A stretch of DNA of 64,000 bases from Paracentrotus lividus (taxonomy: Eukaryota; Echinodermata; Echinoidea; Camarodonta; Echinidae): the NCBI GenBank assembly GCA_940671915.1, contig CALNVZ010003426.1, positions 10,433,896 to 10,497,895 of the forward strand, given 5' to 3'. Position numbers and translations under genes: made by a program. The notes below the pieces were generated by a model. It was not told the DNA's origin and did no database searches. It was given only the letters and a program-made list of their open reading frames with translations. How positions within the stretch are numbered: the first letter of the stretch is position 1; every line of letters begins with the position of its first letter. Of the stretch, positions 32,700 through 45,300 are shown one piece after another.

Positions 32700-33380
32700 C
32701 ACATCACAAATTATGTTTACTTCATTTAAATGCTAGAAGTCTGAGCAAAAATTTTGATTCTCTTGAAACATTGCTTCATACTCTGAATAATTTTTCCTTT
32801 TCGCTTATTGGTATCACAGAAACTTGGCTTTATAAGAACTCCCCTGATTTATTTAACTTACAAAATTACAAATTGGTAAAACTAGATCGTGAAGAAAAAA
32901 GAGGTGGGGGTGTCGCATTCTATATCAATGAAAATCTGCAGTTTAAAATTCGAAAAGAAATATCAATAAAAGAAAGGGAATCTTTATTTTTAGAAATCAC
33001 CATTCATAACCCCCAAAATATATTAATTGGATTGATCTATAGACTCCCTAATAGTCTCACAGATGTATTTTGCGAAGATCTTGATAGATGCCTTCATACC
33101 CTTACGGGAGAAGGAAAACAGCTGTATATAATGGGTGACTTGAATATTGATTTGCTATCTCAAAGCTCTAACCGCGATACACTTCTTAATATTACTTATT
33201 CAAATGGTTGTTATCCACATATCAATAAACCAACCAGAATATAGACGGACAATCTTCAACCCTTATAGACAATATAGTTTCCAATATATTTGATAAAGAT
33301 ATCACCAGTGGATTAATATATTCTTACGTATCCGATCATCTACCCATTTTTGTAATATTATGTAATAATGACATTTCAAT
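32700..33380 (+). pseudogene. LINE endonuclease domain (APE type)
   Basis: The motifs LNARSL, ITETWL, GLIYRLPN, GDLNIDL and (after a one-base shift near 33240) SDHLPIF appear in the correct order for an apurinic/apyrimidinic-type endonuclease of non-LTR elements. Most catalytic motifs are intact, but the frame is broken. Confidence 0.8.
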
Positions 33381-33396
33381 GGCAAAGCCAACTAAA

Positions 33397-35526
33397 TCCT
33401 GTATGTACCGAAAAGAAACACCCCAAAATATTGAATCATTCAAAAATGATCTCGCTGCTGAAGAGTGGATTGATGTCTTTAGCGAATCGAATGCAAACAT
33501 AGCTTACGATAACTTTCAAAAGAAAATGCAGGTATATTTTGACAAAAAATTTCCTTTAGTTAAACCAAAAACAAAAAATAAATGTAAAATGCCATGGATA
33601 ACAAAATCAATATTACGATCGATACATTGGAGTAATCAATTATATAAAGTTTATATCATGAACCCTAATGACCATAACAAAAATAAATATAAGGTATACC
33701 GAAATAAACTAACTAACACCATTCGAATTTCCCGTAAAATGTACTATTCCGACAAACTTAATAAAGTAAAATCAAATATGAATTTAACATGGGAGATAAT
33801 AAAAGATTTGATTGGAAAGAAAACGAACAAAACCCCAAAAGATGATTTCACTTTGAATAATACTTTGATAAGAACTGAAGATGTGGCCGACACTTTTAAT
33901 TCATACTTTGTGAACATAGGACCTAACTTAGCAAATAAATTAAATACAAATAATGGAAATTTTGCTACATATCTCCCTTAGCCTTCAAATTCATCATTGT
34001 TTTTTAATCCTACAGACCCGAATAAAATAACTGAATTAACAAAAAGTCTAAAATCCAGTAAGTCACAAGGACATTATAGTATAAGTACATCCCTACTAAA
34101 AGAGATTATATATTTTATTGCCTCTCCTTTAACCCACATTTTTAATCCATCAATTAATACCGGTATATTTCCAGAGTCCCTCAAAATAGCCAAGGTCAAT
34201 GCACCATTTAAAGAAGATAATCCTCATGAAATAAGTAATTACAGACCAATTTCTATTCTTCCTAGCATATTCAAAATCCTCGAAAAAAATTATTTACAAC
34301 AGGCTTCATAAATTTTTAGTACCTTTAATCTTTTCAATCCAAATCAATATGGTTTCAGAAAAGGGCATTCAACTGACCAAGCTTTAGCACTAGTGTATGA
34401 TCATATAACAAATGATATGGCTAATAAAGAACATATAATAGGAGTATTTATGGCTTGATCATCACATTTTACTTAAAAAGCTTTATTGTTATGGAATTCT
34501 TGGCACTGCTCTTTCATGGTTTGAAAGCTACTTATCTAACAGAAAATAATATGTTGTAAATAATAATATTTCTTCTGATTTCCTATATAACAAATGCGGG
34601 GTTCCACAAGGGTCTATACTAGGCCCTCTACTTTTTCTACTCTACATTAATGATTTAATCAATACAACACCCTTGTTATCCTTTGTTGTATTTGCCGATG
34701 ATTCGAATATCTTCTGTTCACATCGTAGTTTAAACACTTTAGTAAATACACTCAATAATGAATTACCAAAATTATCTTTATGGTTTCAGTGCAATAAATT
34801 ATCCTTAAATATAGCTAAAACAAATTTCATATATTTCAAGCATGCGAATTCTCATGTTGACGACTTTCCTTATAATATAATGATAAATGACGTACCTCTA
34901 AAAAGAAAGAAAACAACAAAATCTTTGGGTGTTATTATTATGAAAATTTAAATTGGAATGAACATATACATCACGTTACTAATTGTATTTCTAGGAATGT
35001 TGGGGTATTGTATAAACTGAAGAGATTCATCCCAAATAATACACTTTTTATGCTTTATAACTCATTAGTATTGCCGTATGTTACATATTGCAATTTAGTA
35101 TGGGCCACAAGCGCCAAAACCAATGTCCAACCCATTTACTTATTACAAAAGAAAGCCCTTCGTTTATGTACTGGTTCCTCATATTTATCACATACTGGTC
35201 CAATATATTACAAACTTAAAACTCTAACTGTATTTCATTTACATTCGTTACAAAGTTTACTGTTCATATTTAGATATGTCAATAATATGTTACCTCCTTC
35301 ATTCAAAAACTTCTTTATTACAAACGATACTGTTCACTCCTACCCTACTAGTAATTCATCAAATTTTCACTTAGTTAATCCTAAATTACTCATTGCCCAT
35401 AGATCCATAAGACACCACGGTCCAGACTTATGGAATTCACTCCCAGATTGTATCAAATCCTGTCAAACTCTTTATGCATTTAAGGCAAAAGTTAAAAGAA
35501 TGCTTATATCAGAATATTCAAGTTAA
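33397..35526 (+). pseudogene. LINE reverse transcriptase domain and C-terminus
   Basis: The connector and RT run from about 33397 to the stop at 35524-35526. FADD replaces the usual YADD at the catalytic turn (about 34690). The D..KAFD motif is deleted around 34455: 'atttatgg' joins directly to 'cttgatcatcac'. Stops at 33979 and 34549 add to the decay. Confidence 0.8.
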
Positions 35527-36048
35527 GTTTTCTGTGTCAGCTTTTCAATTATTTTCATAACACCATACTTCATTCATCATTATCATCTTCATTATCACCG
35601 TCACCATCATCTCCATTGTCATTTTCATCATCATCATCATCATCATCATCACTGTCACCAGCATTATCAATAAATTTTAAAAATTATTGTTATCCTATTG
35701 GATTTTGTTTTCAATAAATTATTTATCCATTCTGCTGAATGATGATATTAATTTTTTAATGAGTTTTATTAGGGATTATCATACTCTCAAGCATTTTGCT
35801 TACTTTGATAGTCCTTCTTCGACAAATGATTCGTAATGTCTTGGCGAAGTATTTTTTTTAATATTTTGACAATTTATCATTTAGTATTTCATGTAAATAA
35901 TTGTTTGTTATATAATTATTTTGATCTTGATTCATTGTCAGAAAATGTATTATTTTATGTCAATTTACTTTGTCATCGAAGAAAAATGTTATACTTCTAT
36001 GTATGCAGAAGAAAACAATAAATCAAATCAAATCAAATCAAATCAAAT

Positions 36049-37540
36049 TGATAATAGCATGAATCAACTAACAAAGAATAAGCTAAAAGTCAAAAACAAT
36101 TATATATATTATGCCAAAAAAAAAAATACTTGACAGGTTTTGTTTACTTTATTTTGATTTATTTTGGCATAATACTTATGTCTGTTTCTGACTTTATCGA
36201 TGTATTGGTTAGAATTATTTGGGGTAGGTTAAACTGTCTATGTATTAAAAAAAAGTATTATGCAAGTGTGAGATATATTTTGTTATAGTATGTAGATTAA
36301 TCTGTTATTCTTACAAACGAGTGTATCAGAAATAAAAATCGTTTGGCTGTAATTCGTTACCACATACACATAACGTCTGAGAAGATTTCATACCGAAATG
36401 ATTTTCCCTCTTGTACCATCAGATCTACGAAAACGAAAAATGGTACAAGAGGGAAAATCATTTCATACCGCAATGATTTTTCCCTCCTGTACCATTTTTC
36501 GCTTTCATAGATCTGATGATGGTCGTGTAGAGCATGAACAAATATTTCTATATATTGTAAAAGTATTTTGAAAGGCATTAATGATTATGGCAGTTTAAAA
36601 CGTGGGAACCACAGCAATTTGTAATTCCTGTAAATAATGAAATAAAATAAATCAGAATGGGCTATGTAATGTGAATGAATATACTGAGTGTTTTACGCAA
36701 TTTTGTCTTCATCTTACAATTACTCCACACTATGGTATTTTATTTTTATTTGATTTATTGGCTTCGATTTAATGAAAATATAAATTACATACATACATAG
36801 TTTACATACAATATAATATCATTAAATGCATACCTCAAATCGAAATTATTTGGTCAAGTTAGCAAATGAAATCATAAGGTATAGGGCTACGGCATATAAG
36901 AAAAGGTGAGCATCGGGCCCTGTAACTATAGATGACAATATTTGGGAAACGATATACAACAATAGTAATGTACATAAATAGGAACTTGACTTCCCAAATG
37001 AAAGAAAGGAATAAGGAAGAGATTTAAGAACGATGGACTATTTTCCAGCCTTTTAAACAAGGACTTAGCTTATTTGATTCAAGGTTAGGGGATGACATTC
37101 ATTAATCGAAATAGTGCTAAGTAACCATATTAATATTGATAAATAGATAAATAGATAGACATATAGATAGACAGACAGATTAAAGGAACACATGAATACA
37201 TCGTTAGTAGCTGCATATTTTCAATCACATAGACATGTGAGAGTATTTTCGGATCGTTTAGTCATTGCTTACAAAAATGGTTTCCAAGTAATTAATCCTT
37301 GTTTATTTACCAGTTCCTTGATCATTAATTTTGACTAAAAAAACATATTATACTAGCAGGTATAAAGGTTGAAATGTCGTTTTAAATCAAATAATGCTAA
37401 ATATATTATGGTAAAGTAATCTCCTGATTATTGGACTGTAAATTTCCTGTATTAGAGATAGCACGGTTGGTCATTGCTTCCGATTAGCTTCCTAGGCCTA
37501 TATAATCCATTAACTTTGTCTACAATTAACCTTTAATGTA
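36049..37540. other. Non-coding stretch, AT-rich, one palindrome
   Basis: No gene seen. The palindrome at 36392-36530 repeats 'aaatgattttccctcttgta' direct and inverse. The segment 36735-36900 looks like the 3'UTR of an antisense LINE ('gatttattggcttcgattta'), but no protein supports this. Confidence 0.5.
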
Positions 37541-37544
37541 GATT

Positions 37545-38070
37545 TTTCATTGAAACATATTTCCGTGAATATATGAGGGGAAAGTTACCCGCGACCACAA
37601 AATAAGCGGACAACTATCCATTGTTGTGGGTCTGGTTTTTTGTGGAAAAAAAAATATAGACGAAAAATGAGACAAGATGCTAATTTATATACACGTTGCT
37701 TGTTTATTTTTAATAAGCTTTTGGGTTACGCCTTCTTCATGGTCTCTATAAAGTTTAAACAACAACAAATAAAATAATAAAAAATAATGCACAAAGGAAT
37801 GCGCTCCTTGTGAATTATTTATATTTTATAATAATATATAAAACATATATCATTCTGGTTTTTTGTTTACAGAGCCCATAAAGATGGCATAAGCCGAAAG
37901 CTTAGCGATTAACAAGCAACGTCCCCGGGCAACGTCCATAAAATCTTGTCTCATTTTCGTCTGTGTTTTTACACAAGAAACCAGAACAACTATGATTCCT
38001 GTAATGGGTTGTTTGGGTATTTTTGTGGTCAGGGGTAAATTTCCCTTCTAATTTTCACGGAAATCTGTTC
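37545..38070. mobile_element. Foldback element
   Basis: The arms 37560-37705 and 37905-38065 are inverse copies: both contain the words GACAAGAT, ACCACAAAA and CAAGCAAC, and the outer parts pair 'ccgtgaatatatgagggg' with 'tcccttctaattttcacgg'. The loop is about 200 bp. No protein. It lies in the intergenic space between the MCT-like gene and the minus-strand gene. Confidence 0.65.
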
Positions 38071-38154
38071 CCCCAAATAAATATATACTTCAAATAAGCT
38101 AAATTGAAGACGAAATGGGAGGATAATAGGAAGCTTCATAGCGAATAGTGGTTT

Positions 38155-39060
38155 GCAAGCAACATCCATACATATGTACAAGTTCTGTGTATAAAAATTG
38201 CAGCCATGGGTAGTAAAAAGCAACCTTATAATTATTGCGATAATATTATCTTTAATCATTCCTTTATCGATTTTTTTTTTTTTTTTGTGAATCCTTACAG
38301 CTCAATATATTAGAAGAAAATAAAATTATCAAAATATATTTGAATTCACTCCTGAAGGAGACGAAGGCCGTTAAACATTTTAGAGGAAAAAAAATAAAGA
38401 AATTGGCCATTAATGCATTTATTTAACTCGCTGCCTACTTGTTCTCATTGAAAAGTGAGCCAATACATGAAGCTATACCTATGTATATAATTTATAACAC
38501 ACACACACATAATATATATTATCACATAATCTAATACTATAATTTAATAATATCTAATACATTTATCACATATAACATTTGTGTTATCGAAAAAAATATC
38601 TTCGATACACAAACGTTTCCAATTGTGACATGTATATACAAGTTCTGTGTATAATTGAAGATGCTAATACTAGAAGTTCGTATGTTACATTTTGGCCCTC
38701 TGTTACATTTATGTAACAATGTGTCGTGTTCATCCAAGCGTAAAGACATACCACACAAAAATGGTACCACAAGATGCGGAGGAGTTACTCTTTCGGAATA
38801 TGTAGAATAAGTGAAGATGCTAGTACTAGATGTTCGTATGTTACATTTTTACCCTCTGTTTCTCAAAACTGATTTGATGTAACATAGGAACTTCTAGTAC
38901 TAGCATCTTCAATTATTCTCAGGAAAATTGCAGCCCTGGGTAGTAGAAAGCGACCTTATATTTTGAAAATATTTTCCTTTCCTTTATCAAAAGTTTTTAG
39001 TGAAGCCTTAGAATTCAATAAATTAGTAAACAAAAATATCAGAATATATCCTTTTTTTAC
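38155..39060. repeat. Duplicated segment; second copy carries a MITE
   Basis: The first copy (about 38155-38360) reads 'tacaagttctgtgtataaaa' then 'attgcagccatgggtagta'. The second (about 38630-39060) has the same two halves separated by 38652-38914, then 'attgcagccctgggtagtag'. Downstream parts stay alignable (ATTCAATAAATTAG-like words). The first copy shows the empty site. Confidence 0.7.
38652..38914. mobile_element. MITE, AATTGAAGATGCTAGTACTA family, copy in filled site
   Basis: Terminal inverted repeats AATTGAAGATGCTAATACTA (left) and TAGTACTAGCATCTTCAATT (right). An internal extra copy of the terminus begins at 38811. Relatives occur at 49780-50015 and (left end only) 40772-40817. No coding capacity. 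Confidence 0.75.
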
Positions 39061-39126
39061 TAAATATTGTCGAAATCATTTCTTTTTCCTCAAAAGCTAT
39101 ATACTAATAATAATAAATAAAGCATT

Positions 39127-39132
39127 TTTAAT
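39127..39132 (-). promoter_or_regulatory. Candidate ATTAAA polyadenylation signal of the minus-strand gene
   Basis: ATTAAA on the minus strand, about 92 nt past the stop codon at 39224-39226. It is a weak call because A/T-rich DNA produces such hexamers often. Confidence 0.25.
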
Positions 39133-39223
39133 GCGCCATATATCTAGTAAGAACTATTCATATATGAATTATTTTATGACATAAATAGTGATTTAAATAT
39201 TAGTTCTCGCTAAATACAGAATA

Positions 39224-39397
39224 CTATGAACAAGTTGAACTGGTAATCCTTCCTATACTCTCACTTGGAACGACGAAATATCGTATCGGATCCATTGAAT
39301 CTTTGACGTTGTTGAGGACAGAGCAGTCTCGTCCATTTTCATCGGAGCCTTCTACGTAAGTGACAGCAACCATGGCGCTCGAAGCAGGAAGATTGCA
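39224..39397 (-). CDS. Minus-strand secreted-protein gene, terminal exon
   Basis: Acceptor TTTTTACGCAG, phase 0. It encodes CNLPASSAMVAVTYVEGSDE, NGRDCSVLNNVKDSMDPIRY and FVVPSESIGRITSSTCS, then TAG (57 residues). Three Cys. The segment VLNNVKDSMDPIRYFVV could be a last helix. The polypyrimidine tract before the acceptor is strong. Confidence 0.6.
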   Translation of the reverse strand, partial: CNLPASSAMVAVTYVEGSDENGRDCSVLNNVKDSMDPIRYFVVPSESIGRITSSTCS

Positions 39398-42300
39398 CTG
39401 CGTAAAAAGGAAAAAAAAAAAGAAAACGATATTACACAATGAATAATACAAGATTTATGAATAAAAATGAATTGGCTACCCTGGCTAAATAAGTTGATAT
39501 AATTATAGTATTATTATTATCATTATAAATAAATAAAAACTTAATAAATGGAAAAAATAAAATGGCACTAAATTGATTGCAAACTTGGGGTGGCGTCAAA
39601 TAAAAAAAAATTCAAAAAAATCTTTATCAAATTCATTCATATTCGAACTTGAAACCAGAGTATTTTAAGCTTGCTGCGTGTTAAGCCTACTTTTATCATG
39701 ATAAAGATATGAATAATTTATTTCTGACGTTTAAAAGCCCCATCCATTCTTATGAGACATTCTGAGATTTCATGAACCTCAAAGTAATCAATAAATCATT
39801 TCTTTAAAAAAAATATTAAATCTAGTTTTCTCACCCCACATGATGTCAGAGTTGATTGAACTTTACGAGATATTTTATCGAATGTTTCATTAAGTGAGGT
39901 ATAGTTTGTCCTTCTTGCGTCGGCCATATTGGTGCTCCCATTTATATGATGCAGAACCGTTTGGTAATAATGAATGTGTTTCAAGGTGACATTCAGATTA
40001 TCCAGAGTAGAACTTTCCTAAAAAGTAAAAAAAGACAACAAAACAAATAGAAGTAAAGCAAATATCTATAAGCCTCATTGGTTACGTAGTAACTAACCAA
40101 GCTCTTACTTACTCAGTGGCGGATCCAGGATTTCAAGAGAGGGGGTCCCACAATTTGAATGTAAGATTTTGGTACAGCCAATTTTCCCGTCACACCGGAC
40201 GAGCAAAAAGGTACGTCATTTTTTTTTTCACATCAGGCTGGACGAGCGAAAAGCAAGGGAAGGGGAGGGGGTAAAAATGTCAAGAATGTTATCATATAAT
40301 CGGCCATTTTGGGACGTTATTTGGTTCTCAAATTGTACACTATGTCGCATGTTTTTTTTTTTCCGCGTCTCATCGTGTCGAAAGAGTAGGGGGGCACGTC
40401 CTAGTTATTTTGCACGGTAACACACGGGGCTTTTTAAAAATTAAATCCCAATCCTTAGGTATATACTTGAAGGTCTAGTAAGAACCTTCAAGAAAAACAT
40501 AAACTACAATTAAAATCGAAACATCGATTCACAATTAATTTGTGATCATATATTGATCGGTATCACCCGGGACCAGAACAAATTGTGTTTTCAAATTTTG
40601 ATTTTGTTCACATGATGCTGGAAATTTAAAAAGCAGATCCGAACTTATATAGTTATATGCTCTTAAACATCATGTAATACTCATTGTAAGGATACATTTT
40701 AACGATAATACAACTTCGAGTTTTCTGGCAAGGTCAATTTTATAAAAATATGTCAGGTAACACAAAGGACAATTGAAGATGCTAGTACTAGATGTTCGTA
40801 TGTTACATTTTGGCCCTCTTCAAGATTCAAGATTACTTTATTGATTTTCTTTCATGTTTTCAAAAGTTAACAAAATAAATAATCAAATTAACAACATCAG
40901 TATGTAACATAGAACATTTTGTTCAAAAGTAACAGAGAAAACAATTATAAAGAAAATTCAGGAACCAGCAAGAAGCAGAGCTTGTAAGGCGCTGGTCCCT
41001 TTAATATAAAATGTAATACAAAAGTAAGCAATTTTTTTTTATTTTTTTTTTTATAACTGAAACATATTCATAATGGAATAATTCATAATTGAATAAATCT
41101 TGATTGAATAATTGAATAATTCTTGCCCCATCCCTGCACGGACAAAAACTGACTAACAGCGCACGCACTGTCAATCAGTCACTATCATGCCGGGATGAGG
41201 CAAGAAATATAATTTACAATTATTATACAAAAAGAAGGAAAAAAACAACAAACTTAGAGAGACAAAATATACCCGGGAAGGGACTAGGGTGGGGAGGGGG
41301 GGGGGGGGGGGGGGGGGGGTGTCGATGATTTAGATAATGATTTTTCTATAGTGTGCATGAAAAGTAAAGTTTGCTCTTTGGTGATATTTGATCCTTGGTG
41401 ATATCCGTCTGTCATTAGAGAAACAGAGTGATATTAGTGGTTATATGATGATAACAATAACATTTTAAGTTTGTGTTTTAATAAAAATATGCTTCTTATC
41501 TCACGCATGTCTCTGGGTAGAGAATTCCAAAATTTAGGGGCAGTAAATATAAAAGTGTTTTGTGTGAACACTGTACGCGTTCTTGGTAAGTGGTAATAGT
41601 TGATTTGCCTGGTATAGATACTGATGTATTTCATTATTTAGAATAAACATGTTGCTAAGCGCTGGGGGCAATTCCTGATTTTGTTTCTGGAACATGAGTA
41701 CTGCAAGGTTAAGTTTATATAAGTCAGGAACTTTTAAAACATTATTAGAATAAAACAGTGTATCAGTATGGTGACGGAAATGGACGTTACTGATAACTCG
41801 CATAGCTTTTTTCTGTAGTAATAAAATTCTTTCTAATAAGTATGAAGCACTGTTTCTCCAGGATAAAATCCCGTAATTAAGGTATGGTAATACCAAGGTA
41901 GAGTAAAGTGATAAAAGAACCTTTGAGGGAAATGTGTATTTTAGCTTATTCATCATACCTATATTTCTTGAGATTATCTTACAAATATTTTCAATGTGTT
42001 ATTTCCATGTTAACTTATCATCTATTACAGTACCTAAAAATTTAGTTTTCGATACTTTTTGTATTTGTACATTATCCATGTAAATTGGTCGTGGTAGTTC
42101 CGAACAAGTTGAGCTAAATAACATAAATTAAGGTTTTTTAGATTTTTTTAGCGATAACCCTTTACTTGTTTGCTTTGACTCATTGTAAAACTGCTCAAAG
42201 TTTCTGTATTTACTAAGTTACATAAAGTGTTATGTCTTTTGTGTGTAAAAATAAATTTGATGTCTGTCTCGCCGTACGATAATCGGGTAAGTAATTGGAA

Positions 42301-45300
42301 GATAATTTGATAAGTCATTGATGGGGGATAATAATAAAAAGGGGGCGAGTCCGAAGGATTGACCCGATGGGTCTAACCAGGCATATGATGTTTTGAGGTT
42401 TAGCTCGGAGAGTAGACGGATCTCAATTGGTATCCAAGGTAAAGAAGGAAATTGTTTGCGTCCCAATAAATAAGCTTCGGGAGGGACGCCAGACTCTTAA
42501 GGAACGGCCGAATGCAATGCATAGTTATAGCCATAATACTGTTAGATGTTGGTGTAGGTAAAATGTCATGGTCAGGATCGGGTGATCAAGGCTTTTTGAA
42601 AAGTCAGGACTAAACTATACAACGGATAGATATATTTTTGAGGTTATCGATTATCGGAAGCGGAATGATTGAGAGGTAATTTTTATTTATCACGTATTTT
42701 GACGAGCGTGATAGGTTGTGTGGTTTTGTTTTTTTCCGGTTAAACAAATTGAGATTCGTTGTAAATATTGTATTAATATCCATCCAGAAATTTTGTTTGT
42801 GCGTGTAAAAACTATTTTTTCTAAATATTTTGGGAAACTGTTAGTAAGGAAATTGTCTGTAATTTTGTTTAATCGATAGAGCGTCTACCTTTTTAAAAAC
42901 TGGAATTATTTTTGCTAATTTTCATTTTTTTAGGAAGACACCCGAGGTCATGGATAGATTGCATATGTATAGTTGAATGTTCGACGTGATAGTCGGAATA
43001 ATCGCTTTATAAAGCATAAGTTATTCATAGCCGTCATGGCGAGCTAGTTTTACTCTGGAAGAGTTATGGACAATATTAAATTTTCGTTTTCAAGTAAGGG
43101 AGAAAAAACAATGAATTTTTTGAATTACGGTTTGTTAGGTACATCATTAAATTTTTGTCAAATGGTGGATTATTTTAAGGCCAAGTTTGGTCTAATTTAC
43201 AAAGTAGTTATTAAAGAATCTTTCAATATTTGCGGATTATTGAATGATGCTTTCCATTAACCTGTATTTTGGAGGGACTTGGGAGACATTCTTTTTTGCC
43301 TATTCAAAAACATTATTAATAATTTTTTCAAGTGGTCTTAGCATTTTTGCTGCAGTTTTTATAAGTTGTTCAAAATATTTTTTCTTTTCTCTTGTAGCAT
43401 AACTTACAGGTGTTTAATATTCAAGTTTTTGCAGCCGTGAGGTTTAGCATGGTCTCTCGCTTTGTTTTTATTTGAGATAGACGATTCTGTTTCCTATTGA
43501 ATTGAGACTCGAATAGACTTCGGAGTTTCCAGGTTTGTGGATTTAGCATTGTTTTTGCTGTTTTGGTGATTGACGTTTTGTCAGGTGGATACGGAGCAGT
43601 GAGTCATATAAAGATAATTCTATTTTAGTCATATAAATTCATCAAAGGTATTGTCTACATCAGTGATCTATAGAGTCAAGACAATCTTTATGATCGATTA
43701 CTGGATAAAGGTAGCTCGAATTTGCATTACATATGTGATGGTTTATTCTGCGATTCCGGGGTAAGAACGTTTGTGTTTTTGATCTTAAAGTCTGTTAATA
43801 TCTGGGAATGGTGTGTGTATATCAGAAACTCACTGCAGCTTCCGACGAAGTGGATACATATTGGTAAAAATCATTATAATTAAGGTTGATGAATGGTCTG
43901 CTATAGGGTGGGCTAGAGATGAGTGGTGTGAATGATGAGTGGAGAAGGCAAAAATTCATTGACAAAAGCATCAGGTTATAATTTAATAAATTATGGTGTA
44001 AAATCACCGGAACATCAAACAACAGTCTTTTTTGTTTTAAAAGGGAGGTGGAGGAGGCATAGAGAGATTATAGGGTTTTGTATGCGATACTAGAAGTCAT
44101 TTTGATTGGAGTTGGGAGGCGGTACATATTCAAGAACAATATTCTTTGACTAAATTCTGGGTTAGTGAAACAATTTCTACAAGGGATTGAATTTGATTTA
44201 ATATATAATAACATGGTCAGTACTAGTAAGTCAAACCCTATAGGTTGGTATTGGGTTATAAAAATAATATTCTCATATAAGGGGATATATTATATTATGA
44301 GTATGCTTATACTTATATCTATAATAATGATGAATTAGCATTAGGTTTATTTTCTTGGTTTTGTCAAGGAATAGCATATCAGATGGTTATGTTTAGTTGT
44401 CAGTGAGTTTCACGTATTCAGATAAGTGGCGGCGATTTACAGACAATATCACTTTACTATTTAGCCTTACTAAAGTGGAGATGTTGAAAAATGTCTCTAG
44501 AACACGCCCAGATTGAGAGTTATATATATACATGTGCTTCTTATATTTGAGTGTTGCTTCAGAAGGTAAAAAGACTGTATTTAATTAGTTGATTTAAAAC
44601 GAAAAGCTGGTGTTTTATTCTCTGATTTAATAGGTTTATTCTCTGGTGTGTTATTGAGGATAGAGAATGACGAGATTTGCATTGTCTATGCTTAATTTGG
44701 TCGGTTGGATATCGAGATAGTTAACATATAATGCTTATCATTTTTGACGGAGTTTGATTCATTATCAGGGAATGATATCCTGGGGTTATGTACTGTTAGG
44801 GAGGACTTTGCACGTAAGCGAGAATTAGTCGCGGTGGAATGGCAGTATTGTTAATTCGGATTCGTGTATTGAATTCTTATGGTAGTTGCAAGTATGATGG
44901 AAATAAAGTGAGTGGCGTTCTGGGAGGATTCAGTTCTGGATGAGCAGGCTTATTGTATTTCTATATATTGAATTATTTCTAATGTAGGTATACTCATTAA
45001 TTATCCATATTATTAAGTGTCGTTTAGTTGTTATTGTATTGACGGATGTTTCATAATTGTATTTATAGATGGTAGCGGTGCGGTTGCGCTATATATTAGT
45101 ATAATCATTTGATCATATTTAATTTATAGTATTAATTCAAAATCAATAGCTATGACTTATTTGTTGTGTCATATTTAGTTGACAGTATATAGTTGGATAG
45201 TGTATCTAACTTCTAACATAATATCTCATAGTATTTTAATTATATATTAATCTTGATGGTCGTGATCTGTAAATTAATAATTTTAGTGCGGTAGGTTCAT

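Larger units (their letters stand above)
32600..36048 (+). mobile_element. LINE (CR1/L2-like), APE endonuclease plus RT, inactivated
   Basis: Domain order is endonuclease then reverse transcriptase. The endonuclease shows LLHLNARSLSKN, IGITETWLY, GGGVAFYINE, IMGDLNIDLL and SDHLPIF (32706-33350). The RT shows ISNYRPISILPSIFKILEK, QYGFRKGHSTDQA, CGVPQGSILGPLLFLLYIND and FADDSNIF (34210-34720). The C-terminal part ends AFKAKVKRMLISEYSS at 35523. The 3'UTR has (CAT)n and the element ends in an (AATCA)n tail at 36017-36048. Defects are a frameshift near 33240, a stop at 33979, a frameshift near 34305 and a small deletion near 34455 that removes the first RT Asp motif. It starts within about 100 bp of the MCT stop codon, same strand. 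Confidence 0.9.
40818..43700 (-). mobile_element. Antisense LINE (CR1/L2-like), heavily decayed
   Basis: Read on the minus strand, the 3' tail is CTTGAATCTTGAA-like (40818-40840). Upstream, an open stretch 41434-41956 gives LLSLYSTLVLPYLNYGILSW and SYLLERILLLQKKAMRVISN, the C-terminal region of CR1/L2-like RTs. It is preceded by SKTKFLGTVIDDKLTWK (about 41990-42050) and LSLKKSKK words. Near 42880-42940, MKISKIIPVFKK is readable (the SNYRPIS-preceding part of RT). Near 43150-43260, FNNYFVN remains. The left limit is uncertain because decay increases; 43700 is a guess. It occupies the large intron of the minus-strand gene in the same orientation as that gene. Confidence 0.7.
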
